DNA from: Semisulcospira habei | Lineage: Eukaryota; Mollusca; Gastropoda; Semisulcospiridae | Reading direction: 5' to 3' | Assembly (NCBI GenBank): GCA_036245525.1 | Contig: BTPG01000004.1 | Location: 162,097,959-162,161,958 of the forward strand | DNA length: 64,000 bases | Part shown: piece after piece, positions 28,578 to 38,527 of the stretch | Position numbering within the stretch: the first letter of the stretch is position 1 | How the letters are laid out: every line of letters begins with the position of its first letter | The notes under the pieces: model-generated | The model's input: only the letters and a program-made list of their open reading frames with translations | What the model was told of the DNA's origin: nothing | Databases searched by the model: none | Translations under genes and position numbers: made by a program

Positions 28578-28844
28578 TTTATAATGTAATATAATAATTT
28601 TGTTTAAAGAAGTCAATGACAGGATTAATTATTTAGGTGTGGTTGGGGAATCTGCCTTAATAATCGCGGGTTGACAGCTAAAAAATCGTTGCTTGAATGA
28701 TTTCTGGAATGAAACTAAAATGGCTAGGCGATTAAGGCATTGGTTGTATTGGTTGGCGGGGGGTTTACATAAATGGCTAGTTGATTAGAATAAATGTATT
28801 AATTGTGGGATGGGTGTCCATCAGATGTCTACTTTACTATCTCT
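28578..28844 (-). repeat. Candidate right terminal region of element A
   Basis: Noncoding DNA outside the last gene, expected to hold the TIR. It does not match the element B TIR over most of its length; only the very end (AGAGATAGTA on minus) is similar. The boundary is a guess. Confidence 0.3.
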
Positions 28845-29324
28845 ATGCAGGCTTGCAGACGACAGTTTTGTCATGGTAGTGCATTAGAGTGTTGTGAAAA
28901 ACGCTTACTCTTAATTTTTTTTAAGAATTGCTGAAAATGTTTCTCCTTCTGATGTGCTCCGCGTGGATGTTTTGTTTTGGCAGAAAGGGTCTTCGTTCAT
29001 AGTTTTATGCTGCAAGAGGCTAATAGAGAACAGTGTGTGAAAAGGGGGCCCTGTGTGGCCTGTATCATGTTTTGATGACGTGATTTGGGATACCTTATTG
29101 TTGAGTAACGATATTTGAGTTCAAGGTAAGCATTTATTTTTGTAATTGTTTCTTCTCTTGATATAATTATCAAAGTGTGAAAATGTTAATTAAAAAATAA
29201 ATGAAATCCTTTCAAGTGACATATAGTGCATACTACCGCTGAATACAGGAACAATGAGACCTGTTTAAACTACTGATCCCCTCTGAACATGGCTGCAACA
29301 GTCCTGGTTTCGTCTGCAGCCGTA
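28845..29324. other. No recognised feature
   Basis: A/T-rich intergenic or intronic DNA. I see no gene, repeat partner or RNA here. Confidence 0.5.
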
Positions 29325-29510
29325 CTGGAAACAAAATGTGCTACAGAAAAATGTCTCCATCCTCCAGCGGTTTTAAACAAGTGAGCACTGCTTTTATTCA
29401 TACTAGACTTCATTTTGATATACCCAAACCTTTGTTACTCTCTAGAAAATCACTATCTCGTAAACGGCTGATCGTCTATGAAGGGCAGCTGCTAGAATAT
29501 AAGCTCTCTC
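29325..29510 (+). repeat. Dispersed repeat R2, partial copy 3
   Basis: Matches 56445-56612: the shared segments include TACAGAAAAAT-TCTCCAT, CATATACCCAAACCTTTGTTACTC and CACTATCTCGTAA-CGGCTGATCG followed by TCTATGAAGGGCAGC. Only the distal part of the repeat is present. Confidence 0.7.
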
Positions 29511-29613
29511 TCTCTTTATCTGAAAGACAAGAGTTAGATTCGCAGAAGTAAGGGTGTTCAGTTACCTTCATTTTAAATGCGAGCCTTTGATGATAAATGT
29601 GCATCAGTATACA

Positions 29614-30872
29614 TGTGACGAAGCTCTATGCTCGTGCATAATGCTCACACATTAGGTTTAATACGGTACGGTTTTTGTTAACGGTTTGTTTTGTGCCGAT
29701 AGTCCGTGAGGCCGTGGTCCACGTGAAATCTGTAAGACATGGTTAGTATGGGAGTTTTAGTGAGTACTGTTATAGTGAGTTCTAGGCGGAAGCTGTCTGT
29801 CAGAGCAGAAATACGTTAATACGGGCTTTCTTGTCAGAGGGATCAGATGTGTTTGAGATACCTAGCCCATATTCCAAGACTCTGAAGTCTAGAATTCAGG
29901 TATGTTTCTATATATGTAGTATTATTGATGCTTAGTTGAAGAATAGTATGCGTTGCTAAGAGTAATTTGGTTGTGTAGTGTTGACCGGTTTGGTTCAATT
30001 ATGTTGGTTTAGAATTCAGTGAAGTAACCGGTGTTTTTGGTATACAGTTATTTACCGAGATGGATGACTAAAGGAATGTAAGGTGTGTATGCTTAAGTCG
30101 CTATGAAGTTAGTACGTGGATGGTTAAGCATAGTCTTTTCCAGTGTATAGAGTAGTGTATAGCAAGAGTGTTAGGCTATAGTCTGTTTCAAGATAGTGAC
30201 AGAGATATGGGTGTGTTACGGAAGTAGACAGTTTATGAAGCACGTGTGTGTGTGTGAATGAACGTGTGAGTTATTTGTATCAGCCAGGTTACGTGACGTT
30301 TCTCATTGATCGAATATGTTGAGTGTTTAGCAAGTGTTACGTTGGGACTTTTGTTGTCGTATTCAGAGTGTTTGTAAAGAGTGAAACGACGGACGCCGAG
30401 ACGTCAGTCACAGGTGGGACCTAACGTGAGGTCATCCCTCCAGCTCTTCACTCAAAGTGAGTCTGATCGGGACCAAGATACCCGGATCACAGCGAGAACT
30501 GCGCTACGGTGCGAGTACAAGGACGTCCGTGTTACAGACAGGACAACAGGAAAGAGCATACAACGGACTTGCACGCCTAGACGTGAGAAGGACCAACGTA
30601 ACCAGGCAATAACATCAAACAGGTTGGAGACTGAGAACTAACACCTAGCCTGGCGAGATATTGTGAATTGTGTGTGTGTGATGTTCGGATGTTAGTAGAG
30701 AAGTGTATATAGTTTGATAATCTTTTTGAACCTTTTAGTGTATAAAAGTTACTTTAGAAAGAGAGCCCGTGTGTTGAGTTTTACCGCATGAATGCGCCCG
30801 TCTGAGTCAGTGTATGCATCTGTTGTGCGAGAGTCTGTGCGTACGACTGTGGGCAAGTCTGCGTGCGTTACA
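29614..30872. mobile_element. Solo LTR (1,259 bp)
   Basis: Starts TGTGACGAAG and ends GCGTTACA, giving the TG...CA ends of an LTR with a short imperfect inverted repeat. It is flanked on both sides by ATACA (29609-29613 and 30873-30877). No internal domain or second LTR is present. The ORF at 30381-30641 inside it has no recognisable domain. The most likely origin is LTR-LTR recombination of a Ty3/Gypsy-type element unrelated in sequence to the one at 36619. Confidence 0.72.
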
Positions 30873-31461
30873 ATACACTATACAACGTGTTGTATGGGGA
30901 TATTAGATTGGTACTGATCTATGGGCGGGTTGATGGTCACTTTCAGTCGGAATATTCAATGAAAAGTCTAATCTAAATCAAATATCAGCAAAATAATTAC
31001 AACTGTGAATAGCACTGATCATATTTCTCATGGAATATTACATAAACAAAATATACTCACATTGTTTTGAGCGGATACAATTGCTGTTATCTCCCTAGGG
31101 GTCAAGTGCTAAGAATGAAAACAGATGGGAGGGCTAATTATTTGAACGCATCAGCAATTATTGTTTTCCGCAAAGCACAAATTATTTTCAGACATTTATT
31201 GTGAGTTATCTCCTACAAATATATCACACTATTATCATATTAAACTGTGATTCCAGGGGGCCAACTTATTGCAGAAAAGTGTCTAATGCGGATAGCGTAG
31301 CCAGCTGGTCCCCCAAAATTAAACTGCAAATGGCGGAAAATCATCTGTCGGTAGCGTCAGTACAAACTTAGGTACAGACAAATGTCTGCATAATACGGCG
31401 GCATAATTTGGACATGGGCATAATGCATTCATCCTATACTTTATGTTTATCAGAAGATTGA

Positions 31462-32240
31462 TTGTAATGATTGTACACTGCTTAACATCCCGACAGCAAC
31501 AAGACTTTTTTTCAGGACGTGCCTGCACTGCTTGTGAAAAAAACAAAACTAAACAGAATATTGAATGTATGTCACCAGCCGGTCCAATACGTTAAATAAA
31601 CCTATGATTGATTGATTGATTGATTGTACATTGCTTAACGTCCCGACAGCAACAAGGCTTTCTCAGGACGTGCCTGCACTGCTTGTGAAAAAAAAAAAAA
31701 CAGAACATTGAATGTATGTCGCCAGCCGGTCAAACACATTAAATAAACCTAACACATGGGGCCCAAATAAAGCTAAGACCATTTAGCAACACACATCCAA
31801 TATCAAGAGCTACAGGCAGTGCAGACAGTAGGGAGAGGTTTAAAAAGGCAAATACAGGTGAATGGACAAAGGGTAGACAGAAACAAATGCCCCAGAATAG
31901 AGAGAAAAACCCACCCTGTGGGGCTGACCAGGGTGACCCTGGGAACTAAAAAATACCTAACCCCACCCAAGTCCCCCAGGGCAGACCCGGGTGGGGTTAA
32001 ATAAACCTATGACATGGGGCCTAAATAAAGCTAAGACCATTTAGCAACACACATCCAATATCAAGAGCTACAGGCAGCCGGACAGTAGGGAGAGTTTAAA
32101 AAAGGAAAATACAGGTGAATGGACCAAGGGTAGACAGAATAGAGGAGAAAACCCACCCTGTGGGGCTGACCAGGGTGACCCTGGGAACTAAAAAGTAGTT
32201 AACCCCACCCAAGTCTCCCAGGGCAGACCCAGGTGGGGAT
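31462..32240 (-). repeat. Short retroposon R1, copy 1, split by another R1 copy
   Basis: 31462-31607 and 32013-32240 are the two halves of one R1 copy, divided by copy 2. The tail side carries GATTG-type repeats at the left, and the GC-rich head is at the right (ends CCCAGGTGGGG). Confidence 0.75.
31608..31996 (-). mobile_element. Short retroposon R1, copy 2, nested in copy 1
   Basis: 389 bp from the (ATTG)n tail to the head CCCGGGTGGGG. It is flanked by a perfect 16-bp duplication (31592-31607 and 31997-32012), which is sequence of copy 1. No protein domain and no clear pol III boxes, so it could be a SINE or the 3' end of a LINE. Confidence 0.8.
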
Positions 32241-32307
32241 TTCTCTGAAGAAAACTACTATCTTGCAATATAGGCTGATCGTCTATGAAGGGTATCTGCT
32301 AGACTAA

Positions 32308-32908
32308 TAACACTGACGTGTTTGGTGTTTTTATGACACTATCACTGATTCTTCTCATGAAGTCAAGGATTCTTACTTTTGACATTAAAAAAAAAATTCA
32401 ATTAATTTTTATTTTTGAAAAAGCTGAAGAGGTACGAACTTATCCAGTATCTTTCTCCAAACTAGCTATATCCAAAATTTCAAATGAAAAAAGAAATTAC
32501 GGACTCTTATGTGGGTCAACTGACTTTCTATAAACGGTCATTTAACTCTTCACTGATACATCCAATCTCAATATGATCGGATGATCTAGACACCCCTTGC
32601 ATGAAGCAATTTTTTAATTTCAAACATCGGTGATTCTAGTGACTACATACATACGCACATACGCACGCACGTGCACACAATACTGGGCTCCGACCAGCCC
32701 CATCTCAAAGTCTACCGTATTTTCAATACGTTAGACAAGATGGGATGTACCAAGTCCCTTCTATATGAAAGCAGTCCTAGCTGTCAAGGGTGTCTGCCTG
32801 CTGTCTTTGGCTCCTTTAACCTCCACCTTGATTTTGAGACAGTCTGCCATACAGAGATCGTTTCAACATATTTCAATGCCGCTGCCCTACCTCTCCCGTT
32901 TAACTGAC
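32308..32908. other. No recognised gene; small inverted partner of 36356-36403
   Basis: Presumed intron or flank of the rhomboid exon. A stretch at 32683-32731 is the reverse complement of 36356-36403 (core AATACGGTAGACTTT), indicating a further dispersed repeat. Confidence 0.45.
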
Positions 32909-33063
32909 CCGTCGTGTATGAGTTGGTACGTGAAGAATCGCCAGGCCTGGTAGCGGCGGCGCGGCAGGTAGACGAGCGGACTGTAGGTGGGGTAGCCAGA
33001 TGCCGCCTCCACTGTCTGCCTACGCTTCACCATGTCCACCGCGTACGCTATGAATATCACGAT
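32909..33063 (-). CDS. Host exon, rhomboid-family intramembrane protease (partial)
   Basis: 155-bp exon. On the minus strand the acceptor reads CTCCTGTTACAG at 33064-33075 and the donor GTCAGT at 32903-32908. It encodes 51 complete codons plus two bases. The peptide begins IVIFIAYAVDMVKRR (end of the first membrane helix) and ends with the rhomboid L1-loop signature RRRYQAWRFFTYQLIHDG. Rhomboid-related (RHBDL-type) proteases cleave membrane proteins within the bilayer; the catalytic Ser/His lie in later exons, which I cannot find in this window. It is the only convincing host coding exon here. Confidence 0.8.
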
Positions 33064-33079
33064 CTGTAACAGGAGTGCA

Positions 33080-33215
33080 CTGAGTCAACTTATAACAAGA
33101 TCGGATATAAGAATGCTTTTGTGGAGGTCCCGGCCAAATGTGTTCTTTCTGTTTATGAACTTAAGCCGCTTATAACAAGATAACAGATATAACAAAACTT
33201 CTGGTATGACGGTTT
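33080..33215. repeat. Possible pogo/Tigger-like terminal fragments
   Basis: Two partly repeated stretches with the CTTATAACAAGAT...ATATAA pattern (33090-33112 and 33164-33196) resemble the ends of pogo/Tigger DNA transposons. No transposase. Weak, by resemblance only. Confidence 0.3.
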
Positions 33216-34212
33216 TTCAAAACTTGCCACATACTCAGCGCTGAACAGACTAACAGTCAGATCCCTGCCCCCTCCAATCATGCACCCAATCTCCAGCCAA
33301 CAGAAAAATACGCAGATAAATGATGAGATGGTCACATACATCCCTTAAGGTCGAAGTATTCACATGCTCTGTGATTTCAAATCCATGAAATGCTTTAGGA
33401 ATGACTTCTTTACCCTCCCTAGTGTCCCTGCCCTTCACTAGACTTAATGTCTAATGTCTACCCTGCCCAAGCTCACCTAACATTCGTTATTAACGTTTAA
33501 AGTACGTAAGTATGCATTCGTATTTTTGTGTTTTGACAAGATAGTTTCTCTTGTCTGCATCCTTAAAACCAAGTGCGTGTTTGACGGGTTATAAACAGAG
33601 AGGCCAGCCATTTGTGCACCGAATAGTCAAACTGAGACTGAGATTGATCTGCGGCGTTCGCGGGTTTTGATTATACACCGTCACACTAAATGCAGCCTCA
33701 CTCATGCCATACATGTGTTCTTCAAAATATTTCACGGGCATTAGCACTGAGGGGAAAAAGGGGAGGGGGGGGGGGGAAACACGCAGGGGCCCAAATGACG
33801 TTTTCTTTTAGTATTGTCCTCGTTCTGGTAATGTTTCCTGCACCCATAATTAAACAGCCAAGCTCTGCATTTTCATTAGTTAGTTATTGGGGTTTAACGC
33901 CGAGCAGGCGACTAAGGCTATCTCACAGCGGGATGGGCAAAAATCTGGTCAGCCAGACTAAAAGAAAGGTCTTAAGACAACATGTAAATATACCTTAAAA
34001 ATATGTCAGGCTAAAATGTCACACGAATCTTTAAAAGAAACGTCTACAGACTCTCAAAGATGTGCAAAATAAGGAAATTCACATAGTCTATGAATGCTCA
34101 GATCTTGTTAAAAATATTGCATTCTCTCAAGAAATTGGAAGATTTTGTCCGGGGGAATATCCCGCAACAAAACCTTCAAGTAGTGTGTTGTGAAATGTTT
34201 ATATTGTGTCAA
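33216..34212. other. No recognised gene
   Basis: Contains a G-run (33762-33776) and a stretch GGGGTTTAACGCCGAGCAGGCGACTAAGG (33890-33918) typical of mollusc dispersed repeats. No coding evidence. Confidence 0.45.
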
Positions 34213-35270
34213 TTAGATCGGCACAATACAGCAAAACGTGTCGAACAGGAAATTGCTCATCACAGGCAAACACCATGGACACTCATCCTGTTTTAGTAAG
34301 TAAGAGTGCGTAACATACGTGTGCCCGATGTGGAGCCGAGTAAGGACAGTCTCCTCACGGCGGCTGCCGCTGCGACAAGGTAGACTATCGGACACCGTAG
34401 GAAGAGCTTCATGCCGCTTGTTCGCTTCCTCTTTGTCCCACTCGGACTGCCACTCGCGGGCTATGTACGCACTAATCACAGGTTTAAAATCAGTATGAAC
34501 AGTCTGTGTGTCAGCGACAGGGTCATTGCGGGCATCGTTGGCAGCAGAATCTGCGATCCTGTTGCCTTTGATGCTCACAAGCCCTGGGACTCAAATAAAA
34601 ATGATGTCATAACATTCCTTCATCAAGTCCGCGTAAAGCTCTCGAATCTGCACCAGCAGGGGGTGGTCTGTTCCCGCGCCCTGAAGGGCCTGCAGGACAG
34701 AAAGAGTCAGACAGAATCAGGAAGTTCCTTTCCCAAGACTGATAGGCATGCTCGAGTGCCAGCAGAATTGCCTGCAGTTCTGCACTAAATACAGAGGAAT
34801 GGTCAGGGAGGCGGAGCTTAAATGGGTGTCTAGGAAGGTGAGAAGAAACTGCAGCCGGAGCCACTCTCCCATCCTCAGACTTGGACCATTTGTATAAATA
34901 CGACAATAGCCAGAAAAAAACTTGAAAGGAGTGCATTGAGGCTCTGTTGGTATATGGCTGGTGGAGTAGAGTCCTTCTTGTGGGCGGTCAAGTCCAGCAA
35001 GATGTCAGGAACTGGTAATAGCCAGGGTGGAGTGATGTGTTGCATAGATTCCGAAACTTTGTCCAGGTCCACTCCAGCCGCCTGCAGATGAGGTCGGACA
35101 CGGAAGGAAAGTGGACGGACAGCTCCCGGATGGGCATCGTAATCTGCGTTTTCGGCTAGCCTGTTCTCAATGACTGTAGTAGTTTTGTGGGCAGGCTGAC
35201 AATATTCACTATATATGCCGTCGAGTAGGAAGTGAAATCCTCCTGACCACATCTTTTCGAAAGCCCATCA
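34213..35270 (-). pseudogene. LINE RNase H-domain fragment (I/Nimb-like), broken
   Basis: Minus-strand remains of the C-terminus of a non-LTR retrotransposon, in three frames. Seen in order: a post-RT segment (TPPWLLPVPDILLDL), the RNase H blocks KSEDGRVAPAAVS, SAELQAILLALEHAY and LILSDS, then VSIKGNRIADSAAND. A terminal Cys-rich block (DECPWC) follows. The first RNase H Asp is not in a clean frame. Several frameshifts and no RT remain. Confidence 0.75.
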
Positions 35271-35419
35271 TTTTTATGAAGACGAACCGTAGGCGTTTGG
35301 CTAAAATAAATACCGTATTGAACATTCAACGTTACTAGGGCTTAAAGTCTTTTGTCCACCATGAAGGTGATTTCAAAGACGGTGCACCGAAAAGAGGCCT
35401 GTGCAAATTCTGACCCACA

Positions 35420-35487
35420 GCTGTGTTTGAATCGACGACCTTTCGGACGAGTTGAACGCTCTACCACCGAGCCACCCAGCTCCCCCA
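35420..35487 (-). repeat. tRNA-derived SINE head
   Basis: Read on minus, TGGCTCGGTGGTAGAGCG is a good A box (35462-35478) and GGTCGTCGATTCAAA a good B box (35426-35440), with normal tRNA-like spacing. The acceptor stem does not close, so it is a SINE head or tRNA pseudogene and not a working tRNA. The body probably extends to lower coordinates (about 35330). Confidence 0.6.
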
Positions 35488-35650
35488 TATTGAATATAGG
35501 ACATGTATTATAGTCATATTTTTATATGGGCCCTATATGTTGCTTTTGTGGGTAGGGTTGGCGTTAACGGCGAAATTCCGGTAAAAGAGCACGCAGAACT
35601 AAATGACTGGTAACTTTGGAAACAGCGTACACATACCCATCATTTACAAT

Positions 35651-35768
35651 CTATGATCACTGGTCGATCATGCACACTTCTCTCCCCTGACAGTGCTATT
35701 ACCTACTTTACTTGTAACCTTCCTAAAATATTAGCACTGGCAGTCTCCCCTTTTCTTTTCATTTATTA
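35651..35768 (+). repeat. Direct repeat R3, copy 1
   Basis: Matches 36184-36293 (ATCTATGATCACTGGTCGATC through CTCCCCTTTTCTTTTCATTTA). An extra 11 bases (TTGTAACCTTCC region) are present in this copy. Confidence 0.8.
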
Positions 35769-36183
35769 CTACAATATCGAATGCAACCCCTTCCCCCCTT
35801 TTGGTAGGTTCTCTTTTAGGGTGCATGGAAATTTAACTCTAGGTGGTGGCATGGAATGTATGCCCCTGCAGACACCACAGTAAAATGTGGCTGTCATTGC
35901 AGGTAGGCAGAAATTCTTGCCTCCTCCAGTATTGCCGATGGTGTGCTGAAGAGGTCGCCAAGAACGAAACAGCTGTCCACACCGGCTAAATATATGAACC
36001 CCCCTTAGGGGACCTAGATTTAAATTTCAATACACTGAATGGCTGGAACAGTGAGATATGTGATACGCCCCCCTTTGGGGGGGGGGGGGGGCTTCCATAT
36101 GCATTGCTTTCAGTCACTTTCTTAGCGCCCCCTCTCTTTCCTATCTCTTTTTTTTTTTTTGGTTGTGTGCTTTGGCCACAGTA

Positions 36184-36293
36184 GATCTATGATCACTGGT
36201 CGATCATGCACACTTCTCTCCCCTGACAGTGTTATTACCTACTTTACTAAAATATTAGCACTGGCAGTCTCCCCTTTTCTTTTCATTTACAAT
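36184..36293 (+). repeat. Direct repeat R3, copy 2
   Basis: See 35651-35768. Spacing about 530 bp. Function unknown. Confidence 0.8.
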
Positions 36294-36413
36294 TATTCAT
36301 TGTGTTCAAAGCATAATAGTGACGTCATCATAGTGCCATCTTTTTGTCTACCATACAGAAAATACGGTAGACTTTCAAATGGGGCTGGTCAGAGCGAGTT
36401 CCGTAGAATGAAC

Positions 36414-36415
<2 letters not shown>

Positions 36416-36470
<55 letters not shown>
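36416..36470. repeat. (GT)n microsatellite
   Basis: Uninterrupted TG/GT dinucleotide of about 27 units. Confidence 0.95.
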
Positions 36471-36473
<3 letters not shown>

Positions 36474-36618
36474 GACACTAGTATCTCCGGTGTTTGTGTA
36501 CACACAGGCCTGAAACTTTAGGAAATGCTTTGATCGAGATATATTTTGGACAGCCTCCGAGCATATTTTAAATGGTTGACTCGATACAAATTGCCTTTTA
36601 TGTAAAGTCGGTTGACCC

Positions 36619-38334
36619 TGTCACGTAACGGATGTGACATGTTGTTTTATTTTTTTGCCAAGTCGTTTTCTTGTTAATAAATGTAGATCGCCGAATTCTG
36701 TACATAGCCTTAGTTTAGGGAAGTTAATAAATGTAGTGTGAGCGTAATCGTAAAGCCCGTGCAGCAAGCTTAACAGTGAGCGAGTACAGCGGTTGCACGC
36801 TTTCGTCAAGTAGCTTTAACCGAACAGTGTTCAGAAGTAAAGTTAAACTGCAAGGTAGCAGAAGGATATTACAGTCAGTCAGCGGAGTTAGCCAGCGAAG
36901 TGAGAGTCTGGGTCAGGGTGCGGCCTCGTTTGGAGCCCTTGACAAGCTGTGTGAGGGTTGTTTTACCCTCCCTGCAAGACCACGGCCAGTGTTCCTGGGT
37001 GTGGGTGTCCCGAGAGACTTGTGACCACGGCTGCTGCTCAGCAGAAGACCCCTCCGGTTCGACTTCGTCTTGTTTTGTCTCGTCCTGCCGGAGGACTCAC
37101 CAGTGACAGGTAAATTCATGCCATTTTTCTCAGTTAGCTGCTGTGCTCTCGGGTGTGTGAATGTGTACATAGGTTCAGAAGGGTATGTTCGTCTAGTTTT
37201 TTAGTGATGTTTTAATCAAGTCTTTAACCATGTTTTTTAGGTTGGGTTGTAATGTGGTGGGTGTCGGATTTAGTTGTTTATGTCGGCTGTCGCCGAGTGA
37301 GTATATTTAAAGGGCCATGTTGTAAAATGAATTAAAGTGGGTATCCTTTCAAATATATATTTGTATTAGGTCCTAGATGTAATGTAATAAGATTGTCACG
37401 TGGGGTGGTTGCTGGTGATTATTTGATATCTTTGTATGTACATGTGGATATTTTGATAACGTTGGTTTTAGCAGTGGCAATGTTATTATACAAAAGTGGT
37501 TGTGCTAGCTTAATGTTAGTGTAATGGAGTAGTGCAGACCTGGCGAATGTTGAATGTACATAGGAATCCTTTTTATCCATGATTGTATATTTAATATGGC
37601 CAAGGCGGATATTAGGGTGAGACGAGACACGACTCACGTGGTTTGTGAGTAGGTGCGTGTCAAATAGGCCAGAATTAACTGTGTTGGCACTTTGACTGAC
37701 AATGCGCCCTTTTCCAGTGCACTGGCTTCGAAGATTTCGTCGTTCTTCGATCTCTTCATCATCCACGACCAACGGTGACGCATCATCGGGAGTCGGAACG
37801 CCTTCGCTAGCCGGTCCTGTTGGACAAGTACGTTGGGCTACAGCGGGTTGATTCTACGTTCTGAGCGTCGGTCACAGGCGTGCGTGGGCAAGCGCGGCTA
37901 CGGTGCTCTGTGGTGCAGGGGTAGTACTCGTACGTTATGAGCCACCCTGTCTAGTGTGGGACAGAGGACACTGTACAGAGACAAAGTTACCCGCCTTGTA
38001 TAGCCGTTGGACATATTAGTCATTTTCGTCTGTTAGTCATTTTCACCTGTTAGTCTTTTTCACTTGTATAGCCATTGCCGATTTTCACCTATTAGTCATT
38101 GTTAACTGTTAATCTTTTTTATGTGTTAATACGTTATGAGTGCATGCGTGGGTATGTGTGAGTGTGTGGGGCGTTAGTGGGTTGGGGTGGGGGTTAGAGT
38201 AAGAGTGGGTAATAAAGGATTTGTTTGTTGTTTATCACTGGCGTTGTGTGATTTATTTAGAGTGGGTGGGTTTTCTCGAGTGTCAGCACTCATATTGTCC
38301 ACGGCGCCCTGACTCCGTCAGGCGTGTCGTGACA
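36619..38334 (+). repeat. 5' LTR (1,716 bp)
   Basis: Begins TGTCACGTAACGG and ends CGTCGTGACA, with TGTCACG/CGTGACA forming a 7-bp terminal inverted repeat. Near the 3' end is a short tandem array of TTAGTCATTTTCACCTG-type units (about 38016-38100). An AATAAAGG polyadenylation-type signal lies near 38211. Confidence 0.95.
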
Positions 38335-38338
38335 TATT

Positions 38339-38355
38339 TGGTGGCAGCGGTGGGA
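38339..38355 (+). other. Primer binding site, tRNA-Leu type
   Basis: TGGTGGCAGCGGTGGGA, four bases after the LTR, is complementary to the 3' end of animal tRNA-Leu (AAG/UAG), as recalled: ...TCCCACCGCTGCCA plus CCA. Confidence 0.7.
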
Positions 38356-38527
38356 TAAGGATTAGGGGGAGGTAAAGGATTAGGTAGGTTAGGGTATTTT
38401 TGTGCGCCAGTGACCGTTTGTTCGTGTTGTGGTACGAGTAAGATTTAGCGGGCGGTTGGCGGGAGTGGGGGCGTATTGCGCCGGGAGCCACGGCCAGAGA
38501 GTGCAGTGCGCATAAACGGGGGGTGGC

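Larger units (their letters stand above)
24930..28844. mobile_element. Maverick/Polinton element A, right part
   Basis: Continuation of element A beyond the LINE: end of PolB (+), then integrase and four small genes on minus in the order seen in element B. The outer end is uncertain. A terminus at about 28844 is suggested by AGAGATAGTAAAG read on the minus strand, which resembles the element B terminus AGAGAGATAATA and lies at a similar distance from the first gene. The partner TIR is outside the window. Confidence 0.75.
30905..32307 (+). repeat. Dispersed repeat R2, copy 1 (interrupted)
   Basis: 30905-31445 aligns with 55985-56520 (shared TCACATTGTTTTGAGCGGATA, AGCTGGTCCCCC, ATTAAACTGCAAATGGCGG). 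The distal end (TAGGCTGATCGTCTATGAAGGG) lies at about 32260-32307. The two parts are separated by short retroposons at 31462-32240. Family unknown; no coding capacity. Confidence 0.75.

Noticed and set aside
30381..30641. 86-codon basic ORF
   Set aside because: It lies inside the solo LTR and shows no domain.
34213..35252. Possible host gene with three small exons
   Set aside because: The pieces join as a LINE RNase H region with frameshifts, and splice sites are not convincing.
37419..37772. 117-codon ORF present twice (also 44117-44470)
   Set aside because: It is the same LTR segment in both LTRs; repetition reflects the LTR, not a gene.
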